A DNA stretch of 64,000 nucleotides from Taenia hydatigena (lineage: Eukaryota > Platyhelminthes > Cestoda > Cyclophyllidea > Taeniidae): the NCBI GenBank assembly GCA_036345935.2, contig JADWOT020001631.1:1-64000 (forward strand). The letters run 5' to 3'. Position 1 is the first letter of the stretch, and every line of letters starts with the position of its first letter. Both the position numbers and the translations under genes were made by a program. This document shows, piece after piece, positions 14,001 to 26,744 of this stretch. The notes beneath the pieces are model-generated. The model searched no databases. It saw only the letters and a list, made by a program, of their open reading frames with translations, and was not told the DNA's origin.

Positions 14001-14780
14001 CTACTAAGCCTGTGGACATGTCATTCTCATTCAATGCTTGTACCCAACAACATAAAAGGTCATCCATCACGCACCACTATCTCCCATGCTGACACCCATA
14101 TCGCACAATCAAAACGCGGACGCCTCCGCGAAAAACTTTACGGGCTCGCATTGTCTACAATTCCACAGACTCATCTAATATCACCTCACCACCACTACCA
14201 CAGTAACTCTGTAGCACCCGAAAAGGGGAAAAAAGCAAACGATGGAAGAGCCGGTGTGTGAATGTCCAGTGCGCTGCGAAGCTAACGCCTCCAAACATAA
14301 CTACCGATAAGAGAAAGCACCTTAACATGCAAGCTTTTGGGAGTGCTGCAAAGTACAGTCTACTTTGTGATGCGAAAGCTCCCCACTAGTCGCTCCTTCC
14401 TTCTCTTCTGCTGCGTCCGCCTCGCTTAGACACCAACTCATACCATCAAAGCTGAGTCTACCATTAGGCCATCATCAAGGCCCTCTACACAACACGTATC
14501 GCAAAGACCTAATCAACACAAAAAATAACCCTGGTTCCCAAAGCCAATGAGTAATGAAGTCGCCAAGTGTTCCACGTCTCCTGCACACGTGTGCTCCACC
14601 ACCACGAATATCAGAGTGGTGAAAAAACGCACCTTTTATCTCGCGTAAAATGTGAAAGGACCTACGATAATTGATGAGAGCATGCTTCCACCCAAAATGG
14701 GAAAGCACATTAAACCTATAGCAACACAAAAAAGACAGCGATAATTCACTTACAGCAATCCAATTGTACCTGAGGAACGG
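11061..14780. other. No recognisable gene
   Basis: Interrupted frames only, including 106 codons at 12,096-12,416 (+), 102 codons at 12,904-13,212 (+) and 116 codons at 13,911-14,261 (+). The frame at 13,161-13,358 ends with an acidic and Gly/Ala-rich stretch ('NGAGSGGEAASV'), which could be an exon tail, but I cannot connect it to anything. Confidence 0.4.
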
Positions 14781-14784
14781 GCGG

Positions 14785-15012
14785 TAGAGATCCGGATAGA
14801 AACCCCATAGAGTTGGGTGTACTTTTCGCTGTCACCAATATAGCGTGGCGAGGCTCCCTTGAAGAAAAAATAGCAGGGCGAAATACACCTACTTAACAGA
14901 CAGAAGGAAATGAGTTGCTGGCATGGCCCGGAGGCCAGCCAATGCGGCCAAGGCACTATAGTCACCTCTCTGACCCTGACCGAAACCGGCAGTACAAACA
15001 AACAAAATGTTA
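14785..15012 (+). repeat. Dispersed repeat, copy 1 of 4
   Basis: The element runs from 'GCGGTAGAGATC' through 'GCTGGCATGGCCCGGAGGC' (here with GTTGCTGG) to 'ACCGGCAGTACAAACAAAC'. It matches about 63,460-63,690 over its length, about 62,812-62,990 over its right half, and 46,483-46,720 in inverse orientation. The short size, dispersion and lack of a coding frame suggest a non-autonomous element, SINE-like or MITE-like. I could not define a target-site duplication or a clear polymerase III promoter. Confidence 0.7.
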
Positions 15013-16600
15013 CAAGCATTGTTGAATTAGTGGTAAGTGCTATTTATATAGGATAAGAATTACCATACCAAAGGGGACGCTGTGTTGTCCAGTGTTTGGC
15101 ACACGTTATGCTCCACATGTTTGTTTAGTCGCTGTTGGTGGATTTTATCATGTCAAATCGTCTTTTGCTCCAACCTGTTGCAGGTCCACATTTTCCGAAA
15201 AAACCACTTTCAAGTGAATAAACACGTGCAATATTTGGGCGGCTAAGAATGCTTTTACTTACGAAATTATTTTGCAGATAGAGGTTCATGCAAAGGGGTG
15301 TCTAGTATGCGATATAGCATTGTCAAACGATAATTAATGTAAGCTATACTTGTAGCAAAGCTGGGAAGATCCAGTTCTAGGTTTGAAGATGGCTTGATGT
15401 GAGAGAAGAAAGATTAAAAGACGTTGTTGTCGAATTTCGCCTAAAAACAGAAGTGGAAAAATGGGAGAAGCATTTGCTGAATATAGACGCATGCATATGA
15501 TGAGTGATTGTTTTCATTTCAATAAGTTTTATGAAACTTAATTGTTTTATTATGCGCGTTAATTGTAATGATCACGTATTGTTAAAGACCAAAAATAAAT
15601 ACATATGATATTCATAATCGTCAAGATGGTCATCAAATGCCATTTGCGGGTCTTTTTAAGTCAAACGAGTCTTTAAGTTAGTTAAATCACTCATCATTTT
15701 CGAGGTCATCAGCGGTAACTGCTTTCCACCTCGTTGGCAAATTGTATCCGTCGCGACGCTCTGATACCATGATTTTGGAAAAAGCTAACCGTATTTTTTC
15801 TCGTAAACTTATTTTACTTGCTAAGAATTACTTAGTGAAATGGATTTATGGATTTGGGGAGCACGAATTTTACTGGAACGTATCGAGTCTGTCTAAAGCA
15901 TAATTTGCTAATCATAAGTCCTTTAACGAACGATTCAAGATAAGAATTCTGCCTTTGACACTACTTCATAAACAATTCAGGTAAGAGTAAATTGCATTCC
16001 ATGGTTCTTTAGCATGCCTATCACGCCTAAACAAAAAATAGCTGTTTATTAGGCAATTAAACTTTGCTGTTTATTTCCAAAACTGCAATCCTTAATGCGG
16101 AATAAAATTGGTTTTTACGAATGGCTACAGTACCCACATCCGTAAACCACGTGCGAAATACTAGTTAGTCTATTTTATTTAACAGGTGTAGGGTTATAGT
16201 TAGAAGCCTCCAAGGCGGGGCGAGCCGTTGACCACGTCCCTTCACCATCGCAAAGGTCTTAATGTTATTAGGTTTCGACTGGTAGCCTAGATCAATGTAT
16301 GTATAAGGCATTATGTAAGTGAAATAATGCAAGTTAGCTTAAGCACTCTGCGCTTCAAGTATTTTCTACTTTGATCTTAAAGTGGTTTCAAAAAAGCGTT
16401 AATTGTTGAATTATTACGGTGCCAAAAACGAAGGTCTCCTCCGAAACCACACCATTTTGTGACGTGCAGCTGTATTAAGAGTGTGCACTAACAAACAGCT
16501 GGAGAGCGTGGATATTACACTGAGCCACATCTAGTTCATTCCAACATATAATTAATTGGGATCAGGCATCAAATGTTGGGTTACCTACATTCCGCTCCAA
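15013..16600. other. AT-rich, no recognisable gene
   Basis: No open frame above about 60 codons, and no motif or repeat that I could match to the rest of the window. Confidence 0.5.
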
Positions 16601-17690
16601 TGAAGTGCAGTGCAACTGTAAGACATTTGATGCTTAGAAGTGAACGCAAAGTAATTCGAATGATTATAACACGGAAACCGGGATAGCATAAGTACATAGC
16701 TGCGACCTGTTTTCTTGATTTGACACCCAAGATTGTTCAATTTTGTACTCAGCTGTTGTATAATAAAATTTAGATCTGACCGACAGTTAAGTGGACTATT
16801 TTGGCAAAGAAAGCCGAAATAACGCAAGCATATAGCCCCATGCCATTTTCTGTTAGGACAGATCCAGAACCGACCAGATTTACAACCTAACAGCTTAGAC
16901 CATTTGGAAGTTACTTGCGGCAGTTCTCCCATCAAGTTCTAAAAAGGTAAAGTCTGGCCGATGATAGGAGTGCCTGGGTTGACGCAGGTAATCGACAATG
17001 CACGGACGCGCACCCCTTAACAATCGGGCACCTCTGTGACCTAAATTGACCCAAATTGAAAGTCACGTGCATGTTTTAGTCTGCAAGTGCTATAAAGTAT
17101 AAAGTATAGGCTACAGAGTAAATTTCTTCCCTCTCTCTTTGAATCCAAAATCGCCCAAGAATGAAGCACAGTATTCTGATTCCTTCTGTAAATGCATGCG
17201 GCAATTCTTGTTTAACAATGTGGCAGTTTTGTCGTGTCCGGTACGTCAGGAGATAGGTTTGGCAAAGAAAGTTGCGATAGCTCAAATATGTGCGATTTCG
17301 ACCCATGATTAATCAATTTTTGGGCCTAGTAGTAGGTTGCCTTCTGCAATTGCCTGCAGCAGTTCTCATTTTACGGTCCCACAATGTAGGTGTGGTCGAA
17401 GTGAAATGATCCTATTTCGACAACGAACTTGAGAATAGCAAGGAGTGCAGAGCTCTACTTGCTTTTATCCACATTGCTGCGAGATTCTTTAGAGTTGGGA
17501 ACCAGCAGCTCGTTCCCTTCTGTAAAGGATGCAGCAATTCTTGTTTTAAAATCAGGCAAGGTGTGTGGCGTCTATTGTGTCAAGGAAAGCCGGCACACTA
17601 CGGATCTGGAGATGGGCTCTGTTCTATCCATTTTGAGCAAGAGTCGACTAAATTGGGTTCTAACAGCTTACTTCCTATAAATCCTTGTAG
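16600..17690 (+). repeat. Degenerate tandem repeat, about three units
   Basis: Three stretches share the same order of landmarks: near 16,730-16,830, 17,180-17,280 and 17,520-17,600. The clearest is 'CTTCTGTAAATGCATGCGGC' (17,183) against 'CTTCTGTAAAGGATGCAGCA' (17,519), each followed by AATTCTTGTTTAA-like sequence and then AAAG(A/C)C/AAAGT motifs. All three plus-strand units have a short frame containing 'KES' or 'KP' after 'FG' or 'CV', and the third unit is open for 83 codons (17,429-17,680). The spacing is uneven (roughly 340-450 bp). It could be an old exon duplication. Confidence 0.45.
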
Positions 17691-17929
17691 TATTTATCGT
17701 TATTTAATCTGGTAACTTAGGTACAGCCAAAATATAAATTGCTTACGTTGGCGAAAAAGATGAGAGTACGGTGATGAAGCGTAAATGTGAGAGAAGGTTT
17801 GCGCACTCAGCCACTATTGTATACTCATGCACACATTTTCATTACAGAACCTTGCAGCGCAGGTGTAGGTGCTGCGCCACACTTGCTATTTAGGTCTTAA
17901 CTATACTCTAATTGCCCAAACAAGCAACA

Positions 17930-18540
17930 GCATCAGAAAACTTGCTGATGCGAAAGAATTTGTTCAATATCCATGTCCCACTGCGGAAGCACTGTAGCAC
18001 TGTAGTCTAAGCTTGACTAGATCTGACCAAATTGGGCCAAGTCAGAATAAACAAGATTAGCAATCTAGGCTAGATTATGACAAGCTTGAGTAAGGCGCCG
18101 CATACGTCACCATTCGAGTGAGTTCCAACACTAGAATTTACCCTACATAACCAATCCTGCACAATTCCATGCAATGCAGACATTAAGGATCAAGGCATAG
18201 ATAAGAAGCGGACCTGATTACATCTTCGAAGTGGGTGGAGAAGGACTCTCTCGTTTATGCCTTCCTTCTCATGTCCCACTTCAGCGCATCTTTGGTAGGT
18301 GTCTCATTTGTCGCCTTCTGCGCTCTATATGCTCACAAGTATTGTATGTTGTATTTAGTCACATTGTTTGTGCTCCTCGCACACAAATTAGTCGAAAAAG
18401 GAGAGCAATTGCTCCCTCACCTTTGTTTTTTTCCACTTTAGTGCCACAAGAACATCTTGCTCCTCTACCTTCTTCACGCTTCTCTCACCTTCCCCTCATA
18501 CCTCATCGTCTGCCATCGTCCTCTTTGTAGGTTCCCATTC
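17930..18540 (+). repeat. Direct duplication, copy 1
   Basis: This matches about 19,090-19,760 in the same orientation. Landmarks common to both are 'ATTCATGTCCC'/'ATCCATGTCCC', the TGACTAGA-CTGAC runs, 'AGGCTAG(A/G)TTATGACA', and a later CTTCACGCTTCTC/GACGCTTCTCGCACCTTC block. Copy 1 has two overlapping open frames (18,231-18,530 and 18,235-18,441). The second has hydrophobic runs ('YLVTLFVLLAH') that could be membrane segments, but that frame is interrupted in copy 2. I do not recognise the sequence. Confidence 0.55.
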
Positions 18541-19089
18541 ATCTCTTTACTAGTTTTGATCTCGATTATGACATGATTAAATAATGCACAGATTCAATTG
18601 GCTTCCATTGAGTCAAGTTCTTTACATTTTACTGTCACATGGATAGAAAGGTGGGCAGGTAAATCGACTCATGGATGGTAGGAAGAGAGGAGAAATGGTA
18701 AGGCGTGCTGCACTACAGCACTGTGCAGACACATCTTGGGATGTCCGTTTCCAATCCTCATCACTCCTTCCCACCCCCCCTTCATTCCAGGTCCACGGTT
18801 ATCTGTTCTCTTACCTCGACCTCAATCATTCCTTTGTTTTTTTTAGCTAAATATTTATGTTACCTCACTTCCATCGAAGAGGAGCATGCTTCGCTATTAT
18901 CTCCGTAGTGCAAGGCAACGCTTCGTCCAAGCATAGGCTTGAGATGTGCATCAAAAACGTCATTTTCTTCTCTAGGGGTAAGTCGTCCATTCTCTCAACC
19001 AATCATATCCTGCACAACGCCTCCTGTGCAGCACTTACTTTCCATGCCTCTTTCATTTCGTTTCCAATCACCAAAAAGGCAGTAGCATT
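18541..19089. other. Spacer between the direct copies
   Basis: Contains a C7 tract near 18,774 and short open frames (18,705-18,908 and 18,857-19,141, both +). No gene is recognised. Confidence 0.4.
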
Positions 19090-19760
19090 AGGAGACCCAC
19101 TGATGGGCAACAAGTTGCCTAATATTCATGTCCCGCTTTGAAGATACTGCGGCATGGTTCGCATGACTATATATGACTAGACCTGACTAGAGTGGACCGG
19201 ATCACAACAGACAAGATCGGCTACTTAGGCTAGGTTATGACAGGCGTGAATAAAATAGGAAAGAGAAGAGTAGATAAAATTATCTGACCTCTCGTGTATG
19301 CCTTATCGTCAGAGGTACATAATACGCTACCATTAGGACAATCCTAGCATTAATTCGGCCCACCTAATCGACTCGAAGCACTCCCATGCCATATGAAATG
19401 AGGCCGTCTCCAAGGCGCACACATAAGAAGTATTTCGGATGACGCCCTTGAAATGGATGAGGAGGAGACTTCTTGACTCCATTTTACCTCGTGCTTCACT
19501 ACAGCGCACCTTTTGTGAGTGTTTCCTTTTTCTCCTACTGTGTTTAATGGGACCTCAAGTATTGTGCCCTGCATTATGTCCCACCGTGTGTGCTGCGTTC
19601 ATTGAACTCAACCGAAGAATAAGAGGTAAGAACTCCCTAAATTGCATTTTCTTGCCTTTGTTTTCTATCTTAGAATAACACGAGAATGTCTTGCTTCCCA
19701 ATATTCCTGACGCTTCTCGCACCTTCGCCTGCTTCAAACCTAGCACCATTTCTCCCCCCT
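19090..19760 (+). repeat. Direct duplication, copy 2
   Basis: Partner of 17,930-18,540. Compared with copy 1 its frames are broken: the stretch aligned with copy 1's hydrophobic frame has a TGA near 19,473. A clear GT-AG-like pair (AGAGGTAAGAAC near 19,623; TTTTCTATCTTAG near 19,670) appears only here. Both copies look decayed. Confidence 0.5.
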
Positions 19761-20800
19761 CTTCGCCGGGGATGCAATGTTTTCTGTTATGATTAAATAT
19801 ATTCACGAACAATCGGATTAAAAATGCACATATGCCTACTCAAACCATCGTAACCGCCTCCAACAAAAGAAGTTTGTGCTTTGCTTGACAAGTAGCGTTT
19901 GTTCCTGATGCAGCTCCTAGCACCGCATCGGTTCTGCTGAGGGTCTTACTACTGAATTCTGGGTTGGAATACCCTCACTACTGAGTAAATACCAAGTAGC
20001 AGTTGTCTGGCGGAGTCAGCAACTGATTTGACGTTCACTATGGCAGGGATGATGGCAAGCGAATACTGCACAAGGAAGGGAGGCATCCCTTTATTTGACA
20101 CTAAGGGGTAACAAATGAAGGAATATACTTGTGTCAATCTAAAACTTTTCGGACACCAAGAGTGTAGCATTATAACTTCTGCTGACCGTGGTGGCTGGGA
20201 CCTAAAATGCAATGTGGACAGAAGGGACTGTTTAGTCACCGTCGTATGGCCACGAGGCAATGACGAATTTTCCTACTTGACACATCAAACATTACCTAGA
20301 ATCCGCTTACTTTCACAATCTGCAGGATAAGATCATGTGGACCACTTTCATGAATTTCTACACATTTTTTGGCTTTCTACGAGCCTCTGGTACATCTGCT
20401 TTTACACAGTGTCAGAAACACTTAACCTCTAGAAGGGTGAGTAGTAGACATTCATGTGATAGGTCTCCTAGTGAGAGGGGCGCTTAATTAGTTGTTGAAG
20501 GAGTAGTGATGAATGCCGCACCAACTAATGAAATTCAACAAACACGAATCAGCACTAAGGTGAGGCGAATCCCAACCAAAAAGAATTTTAGCGTTCATTA
20601 TGTCAGGCTAAGTCGGTTCGAAAATTCGTAACGAATAAAGGACCACCATGTTTACCCATTGTGAAAGGAAGCGAGGGGAAATGCAATGTGGGATTGCAAA
20701 AGAAAGATTGCACAGCACCAATCACAATGAAAGCTGGATAAAGAGAGGAAGAAGATAGAATTCTTAAAAATATGCTACTTTAAGTGCCCTATTTATATAA
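19761..20800. other. No recognisable gene
   Basis: Open frames of 103 codons at 19,949-20,260 (-) and 71 codons at 20,115-20,330 (+) overlap on opposite strands. Neither has a recognisable domain. The motif AAATGCAATGTGG occurs twice (near 20,203 and 20,680), with loosely similar surroundings, which hints at another worn repeat. Confidence 0.4.
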
Positions 20801-20804
20801 ATGC

Positions 20805-21090
20805 TCAATGCATGTTGACCAGACCTTATTTGTCACTGTTTTTCTTAAGAACGTGAGAAATCAATTTTGGAGACTAGCAATAGAGATCAAAGCTGGGCAT
20901 AACCGGATGGCGAAGAACACAGCGGCATACAGGCGCCATCGAAGGATTGTTTTCAAAACTGGCACCCTACATGTTCATTTGAAAATATTTGTTACCGTTA
21001 CCTTGAGAGACGCGAGAAAAAACAAGGCAGAAAAGAAATTGCAGGGTGGAAATCGTGATCAAAGCAAGATGAACTGGGGTTAAAAAGAGC
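20805..21090 (+). repeat. Two-unit degenerate tandem repeat
   Basis: Two units of about 125 bp (20,805-20,930 and 20,965-21,090) align. Both start 'ATGTT(G/C)A', continue TATTTGT(C/T)AC(T/C)GTT and GA(A/C)G(T/C)GAGAAA, and end in a GAAATCGTGATCAAAGC/GAGATCAAAGC block followed by GGG. A 99-codon frame (20,784-21,083) spans both. Its translation is basic and has no known motif. Confidence 0.5.
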
Positions 21091-23480
21091 AAGGCTACAT
21101 ACAGGATATGGTTAAAGTTGCGTTGCTAATTTAAATAAATTGTCATCGTTTCTCTGGAAAAAATTAAGCCAAATTACAAGTGAGAAAAAAAGGGCAAAAT
21201 GATGCACAGCAATATATCTGTAGCCTCTCAGCTTAGATTGCAAAAATAAACAAGTAAATGAATAAAGGCTTATTGTCACTTTAAGTGGTACACATTATTG
21301 CACAACCAGCAGCAGACAAAGGCACTCAAATGTGGCATCTCCGAGGGAATACAGAGGAAGGACAGATGGTGCAGGAAAGTGAGCTGCAAAGAGGAATGTG
21401 CAAATGCGCAAGCTCATCGGTTAACTGACTTAACAAAAATGGATGCAAAATGCAGCAGGCTAATATGTTGGCATTTAGAGCAGTCAGTGTGTTGCGTTGG
21501 GATCATTTTTGCCGATTCGAGGATAACTTAAATGAATGGAGCACATGCTGTAGTTGTTTAGACAAGCCGACTTCATGGTCCACGACCTGTCGGTTGGTCA
21601 GCATTGATGACACTCTGGTTTGGGGAGGTAACGGTGTGTCCTATTCTACTCGGCACTTTTCATCCCACCTCAAAGGTCAAAGCATGCTCCAGCCACACAA
21701 TGACACCTGAGCTGAGTGCGTCATTAGGTGTTTTAGAATTTGTCTTTTGCGGTGCTTATCTACTGTCTATCTTGGTTGATTTCAACGAGCGACAGCTCAA
21801 TTACCACCCTCACCTCCATCATGATTAAAATATCACGTAAAGTATTTAATATAATTGAATAAACTATTCATTGCGTTGAGGATGCCAACAAACAGAAGAT
21901 TGACTCTTATCGGTAATTATCTCGTTCTAGCTCACGTGACCAAATATTTTGGCTCATTTAAGAACAGGGAGGAGAAGTGTACAGACAGTTTAGGATGAAG
22001 CGTTAATTCGTATAACAAGGCAACTTAAACAATTCATCCTAAGTGGGGTAGAGAATGCAAGCACTACTGCCCACAGTCTACATGTCTCTGTCCAGCCACA
22101 GGTATAGTCACAGGAGGTCTCACGTTGCTGTTGTGAGGGCTTGTTAAATTGCTTCTTTTGCTCCTGTCTATGTCGCCACAACCAGGCGTTCCTATACTCC
22201 TCTGTTGTAATTCTCTTTGACGTGGTCGAGCAGTGATCAGAGGGAAGCATTTACATGTTTGGGCGTTTAATCCAACCTTACGGAAGAATAATTCTTAGCA
22301 AAGCCTTGACTCAGAGGCTAATTAATGCAAGAGAGAATTTTTTAGCCCTTTATAAGCCACCAACGATCAGTAGGTTACTAATGCACACAGGCCAAGGTGA
22401 TGGTTCAATGTGCTACCTTCACTCCACTTGAGTTCGCGTCGTTGCATGTCGGTTACTGACGCGAAATCAGTAGCTGTACGCCAAAGTCATCGAGAGCAAA
22501 GTGTGGATAAAATACAATAGACGTTAGATGTGCTCGATTTACTATGTTCTGTGCAAAGATGTAGGGAATGAGAAGATTCGTCGCAGCCGCTAAAATACTT
22601 TGGACCTGTCATTCTTGACAAATGACGTAGAAATCGTGCTGCATATTTACCTGTCTAAAGGAGCCTCACTGACTTAGTCAGAGTAGTAATGCATCCACCT
22701 GTCACCTTTAAATTATTCCCACAATCTTTAGGTCTACACTCTATGTTGACGCATTATTCTTACCTTCTCTTCTGTTATAAAACAGCCTTTGCAACCCGTG
22801 GAGTAATACTTATGACTAAGTGCAGTAAATGTGACAGACATTTAGGCAGAGAAGGCCTTTGCCATTGTGCGACACTGAGTGCGGCGTGGCTGATTTTTTA
22901 AAATACAGGACAGAATTGGTCGCGCGTCTACTAACCTGCTCAACTGGAAAATGTAAATGGGAGGCGGCCAATGGATGCAAGCGAGTCTCGTGGCAAACTG
23001 TGGCTTCTAGCAGGCGCTGCACGTGTATGCTTTTCTGTTGCAGAGCCCTTCCTCTCCCGTGCATGTCACAATCCCCTCCAGTAAAATGCATGGTTAGGAT
23101 GATTTCATGTGTTAGCACATTATCCCGGTAATTGCATCAAACTCATTCTAGCAAACTACTGGACACTGTGCTTCAAGGTCAACACACATGGAATGTTGTT
23201 TGGGTGGCATGCATGATGAATAAATAATAAAATTGTATGATATCAAAACTACATTTTGTCACTGTCTGACCAACGATCAGCTTCCGAAACAAGATATGTT
23301 TAAGGGAGTTAGAGGAACACTCCTGCTCTGGTTGGTCTCAATTGCTTTCCATGAAGACAGGCAAAGCCAGTAAACGCCCGTAAGCATCTTCATGGCAATC
23401 GAATTACAGTGTTTCCTAGATGACTGCTAGGAATCACTGCCACTTCAAAGTGAACCCATTTTGTTACCATCTACCCACCG
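21091..23480. other. No recognisable gene
   Basis: Several open frames of 70-100 codons occur on both strands. The pair at 22,816-23,118 (-) and 22,859-23,131 (+) overlap, so at most one can be real. No domain or repeat could be assigned. Confidence 0.45.
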
Positions 23481-24277
23481 CCTTCCACCACACTAAACTT
23501 ACTTGACATAGATGATGATGATGAGTTGAATGGGTTTCCATTGCCTCCAATGGAATGGCACAACATCCACCTTCCTTCTTGCCTGCATGATTACTTTCGA
23601 ATTCTGTGGATTAGTTTTTAAGAGTCAATAGCATGCCAGTAGACGTGCCAACCATTAGACCTTTGATTGGCTGCAATCTGGTAATTGAAATCAAGGCCTG
23701 CGTGTGGTGCTAAACTGTGCCCCATTCCCAACCTTAAGCGTTTAATAGCTTAATGCGAGCTGTGAAGCAGATGCAGATGATTTACAACTAAAATGCTTGA
23801 CCATATGTATACCGGAAATAACTAAATGACCTTTTATGTCAAAAGGATGATAACATTTGCTGTAGACACTTTAAATGAGCTCTACAGCTCGAAAACGAGT
23901 TAAAGTGAATTGTTTCGGCACAGATTATGAACACTGGACTTAGTGTGCCTACAAAACACTTTATTATGGCAACTTCCAACCTCATGCACAGCTTCTAACA
24001 AAACATTTTGAAAACATCAGTTTAATCATTTATTTTGGAAAAATGGCTGTGATCAAAACATGCTACAAGCACCGCAAAACAGTTGGAACATTAGACATTA
24101 ACATCACAGCCATTAAATGAATGATGGTTAAGATCAATTAGCAGACACTTCATAGAGAAGGCGAGTAACTCGCTTCGTCAGCTCTACATATTTCCTCATA
24201 TCCTCGTTTTCACCATCCTGCTTTTGGTCCGTTACAGCGGCAAGCTTTTTTTCCAACCACTCCCCTAGTGCCCTAAA

Positions 24278-25955
24278 TCACTGCTTTTGTCTCGACAACA
24301 CGTCACCACCTTCTCCTGAATAAGATTGCTTCGATGGCGTTATTATTTGTTGAAGCTCCTTTTGCAATTGGGAGCTGTCAGTGGTTCTGAAGCTTTCACT
24401 GGGGCCGCTGTCCCACGAGTCGGCTGATGGGATGCTTCTCTCCATGTCACAAATCTTTGGCTGTGCCACGGATGTCTCGTTGCCGGAAATTTTCCCACCA
24501 GCTCTCCTCGTTCTGGAACGCTGATTCCGGAACCACTCCATAAACTAGCAGAAAAGTCACAAGAATGACGAAGCTAGACGACTCAATCGTGGACAATTAA
24601 CCGCTACACACTAATAGCTGTCGATTAAACGAGTTCATTGAGCACCCTATCGCTCGACCAACCTGATCCTCATTCAAGTTGATGCGACGCGCCAATTCTT
24701 TGCGTTCCTGCATATTGATGTGGTACGGGGTGAAGGAGACCCTGCGGCTGTCTTGTCTTTGTGCCTCAGATACTGTATGATGCATCTGAGGTTGCTCTGT
24801 GGACGGCGTTGTAGTGCAGTTTGCTGATTCAGGCATGGATACGGTGTCAGTAGGTTGCTGGAGGAAAGAGAAATCTGGAATTGAGGAGACGTTTGCCGAA
24901 GGTTGTCAGCACGTGCTTGGCGATGGGAGTGGGTTAGTTGTTGAGAAGGTCGGCAACGTGGTAGTGGATTGAGGTTGATCTGAGCTTTCATCGTGGTGTG
25001 GAGGTAAAGACATGTCGATACAGGATGCCTGTTGTAGTTCAGACTTTGAAGGGCCAGCGAATTGAGCACTGCGTGGTGGAAATACAGACGTCGCCTCTAA
25101 GGTATCTGCTTCGTTGGAAGTGGTCTCATCAATTTTTTGCCGTTTTGGTGGCAAAGAATTCAGCTGAGTTTGTTTGTCCTCATCATTGCTCTGTATCGAG
25201 TGCATAAGGAGGGGGTTGGGTATTGAAGATACCGGAGGCTTAGTCAGAGCAGGGACCATATCCTCCACCTTTTGTGACGGAGGAGTTGTTGCCTGTTCCA
25301 ACTGCTTTTGCACGGTTGGTAACAAAGCCGATGCGACTAATTGTTGGGAATCCGAGTTTGCCCTTCCGTCGAGTACAACTTGGCCCTCCGTATTCGGTTT
25401 ACCTGTGAAAGCGAAGCGAGTGGAATAAGAATATGTCACCTCCACATTTACTTGCATCAGGACTTATTTACACTGAGTGTACTATTTTGAGTGCGCAATT
25501 GGGTCCTGTTTGACCTCAGCCCTGCTGGCTCGATTGGATGCAAACACGTGGTTGTTGAAAAGGCTTCATGATGGTTAAAAATAGCAATGGCACTGGTGAG
25601 AAGCACTGCAAAACAGTTCTCCAAAGCCAGCCCTGGCCGGTGTGTGAATAAGAAAATAAATGAGCCTGAACGAATGATGTGGAGGTTCTTCTATAGTAGG
25701 TATGCTACTGTGGCTACAGATAAGGGCAGCTACAAAGGACAGCAAGTGAGTTCAACTTCAGCTCATTATAACCGATAAACGAAAAGTGGCAGAAAAGCAC
25801 AAAAGCTTGAGGTACAAATGCATGCAAACAAGGCGGCACGCAAAGAGTGATAAAGCAGTTTGACAGAAAATACCGTCTGCTTGTAGCGTTGCCAGATGTT
25901 GAGGTTGCTCAGGATTGGGGAGGTTTAGAAGCTTTCTTACTGTAAAGTTGGACAT
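24278..25955 (-). pseudogene. NK-2 class homeobox copy C, three exons
   Basis: Exon 1 (25,955-25,874) begins 'MSNFTVRKLLNLPNPEQPQ', close to the tinman (TN) motif of NK-2 proteins, and ends G|GTATTT. Exon 2 (25,402-24,663) follows TTTCACAG. It encodes a Gln/Pro/Ser-rich linker and homeodomain helices 1-2, with GT after residue 44. Exon 3 (24,544-24,278) follows CTGCTAG and keeps Trp48, Phe49, Asn51 and Arg53 ('WFRNQRSRTRRAGG'), with a tail to the stop at 24,278. All joins are in phase. There are two lesions: an in-frame TGA at 24,908-24,906 (codon CAT in copy A), and an in-frame loss of about 14 codons of helix 1 ('TPYHIN', near 24,720). The family consists of DNA-binding transcription factors. 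This copy should not yield one unless it is read through. Confidence 0.85.
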
Positions 25956-26744
25956 GATAAAGTTGTGCATACGCAGTTCTGCGCCGTTTCCATGGCTGAG
26001 TTGCGTACTGTATTTATAAACCATGAGAGCCAATAAAGTCTAAGATTACGGGTCAGATTAATAAGATTCGGGAGTCTTAATCGTGTCAATTTATTAAATG
26101 GACGGGGAGACGGGTTTAGTGAATTTTAAATTTTGGTCTAGATGACTCTGTATTATGATGGTTAATTTGCTTTTTGAACCTCCCTATTTTCGCTTCATCG
26201 TCTGGCTGCAAAGTGCATTTGTTTCCTGTTCTCCAGATGGGAGTCGCCTTGAACCCGAAACTAATGGAGGTTAATGGGTGGGTCATAAGTGACTGTACCC
26301 ATTAACAAATAAGCTGTAAAGCTGATAAATTAAACAAGTTGTCAACCAAAGGGGTTAAATATACTTTTTAATGTATGGACTCAAATGGGATCGGTCTTAT
26401 GCCATACTAGAGTCAAGTGGGGGTTTCTATGAAATCTCTGTTACCGAAGTGCCAAAATTTTCATTGATTGTTGAAGCTAGCTCAGAAAGATTCCAAAATT
26501 TTGTTTTTAGTAATGCAAATACTTTACTGAAACACATTTTAGACAATACGCGAAGTTCGATTTTTGACAAGTGTGGTAGGTAAATTTGTACATAAATCTC
26601 CACGAATGCCTTCCAGAAAGTCGATTTCATTATCACCTTGTGAACCAAATAGATGTTAGTTTACATTGTATTTTTTAGCTATTTCCACAAAAATTGGCAC
26701 CTGTCGATTAAACATGTTTTTTGGCCCCATTTTGACTCATAAAG

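Noticed and set aside
23511..23525. GATGATGATGATGA run as a microsatellite of note
   Set aside because: Only four to five units, common by chance and inside an ordinary repeat flank.
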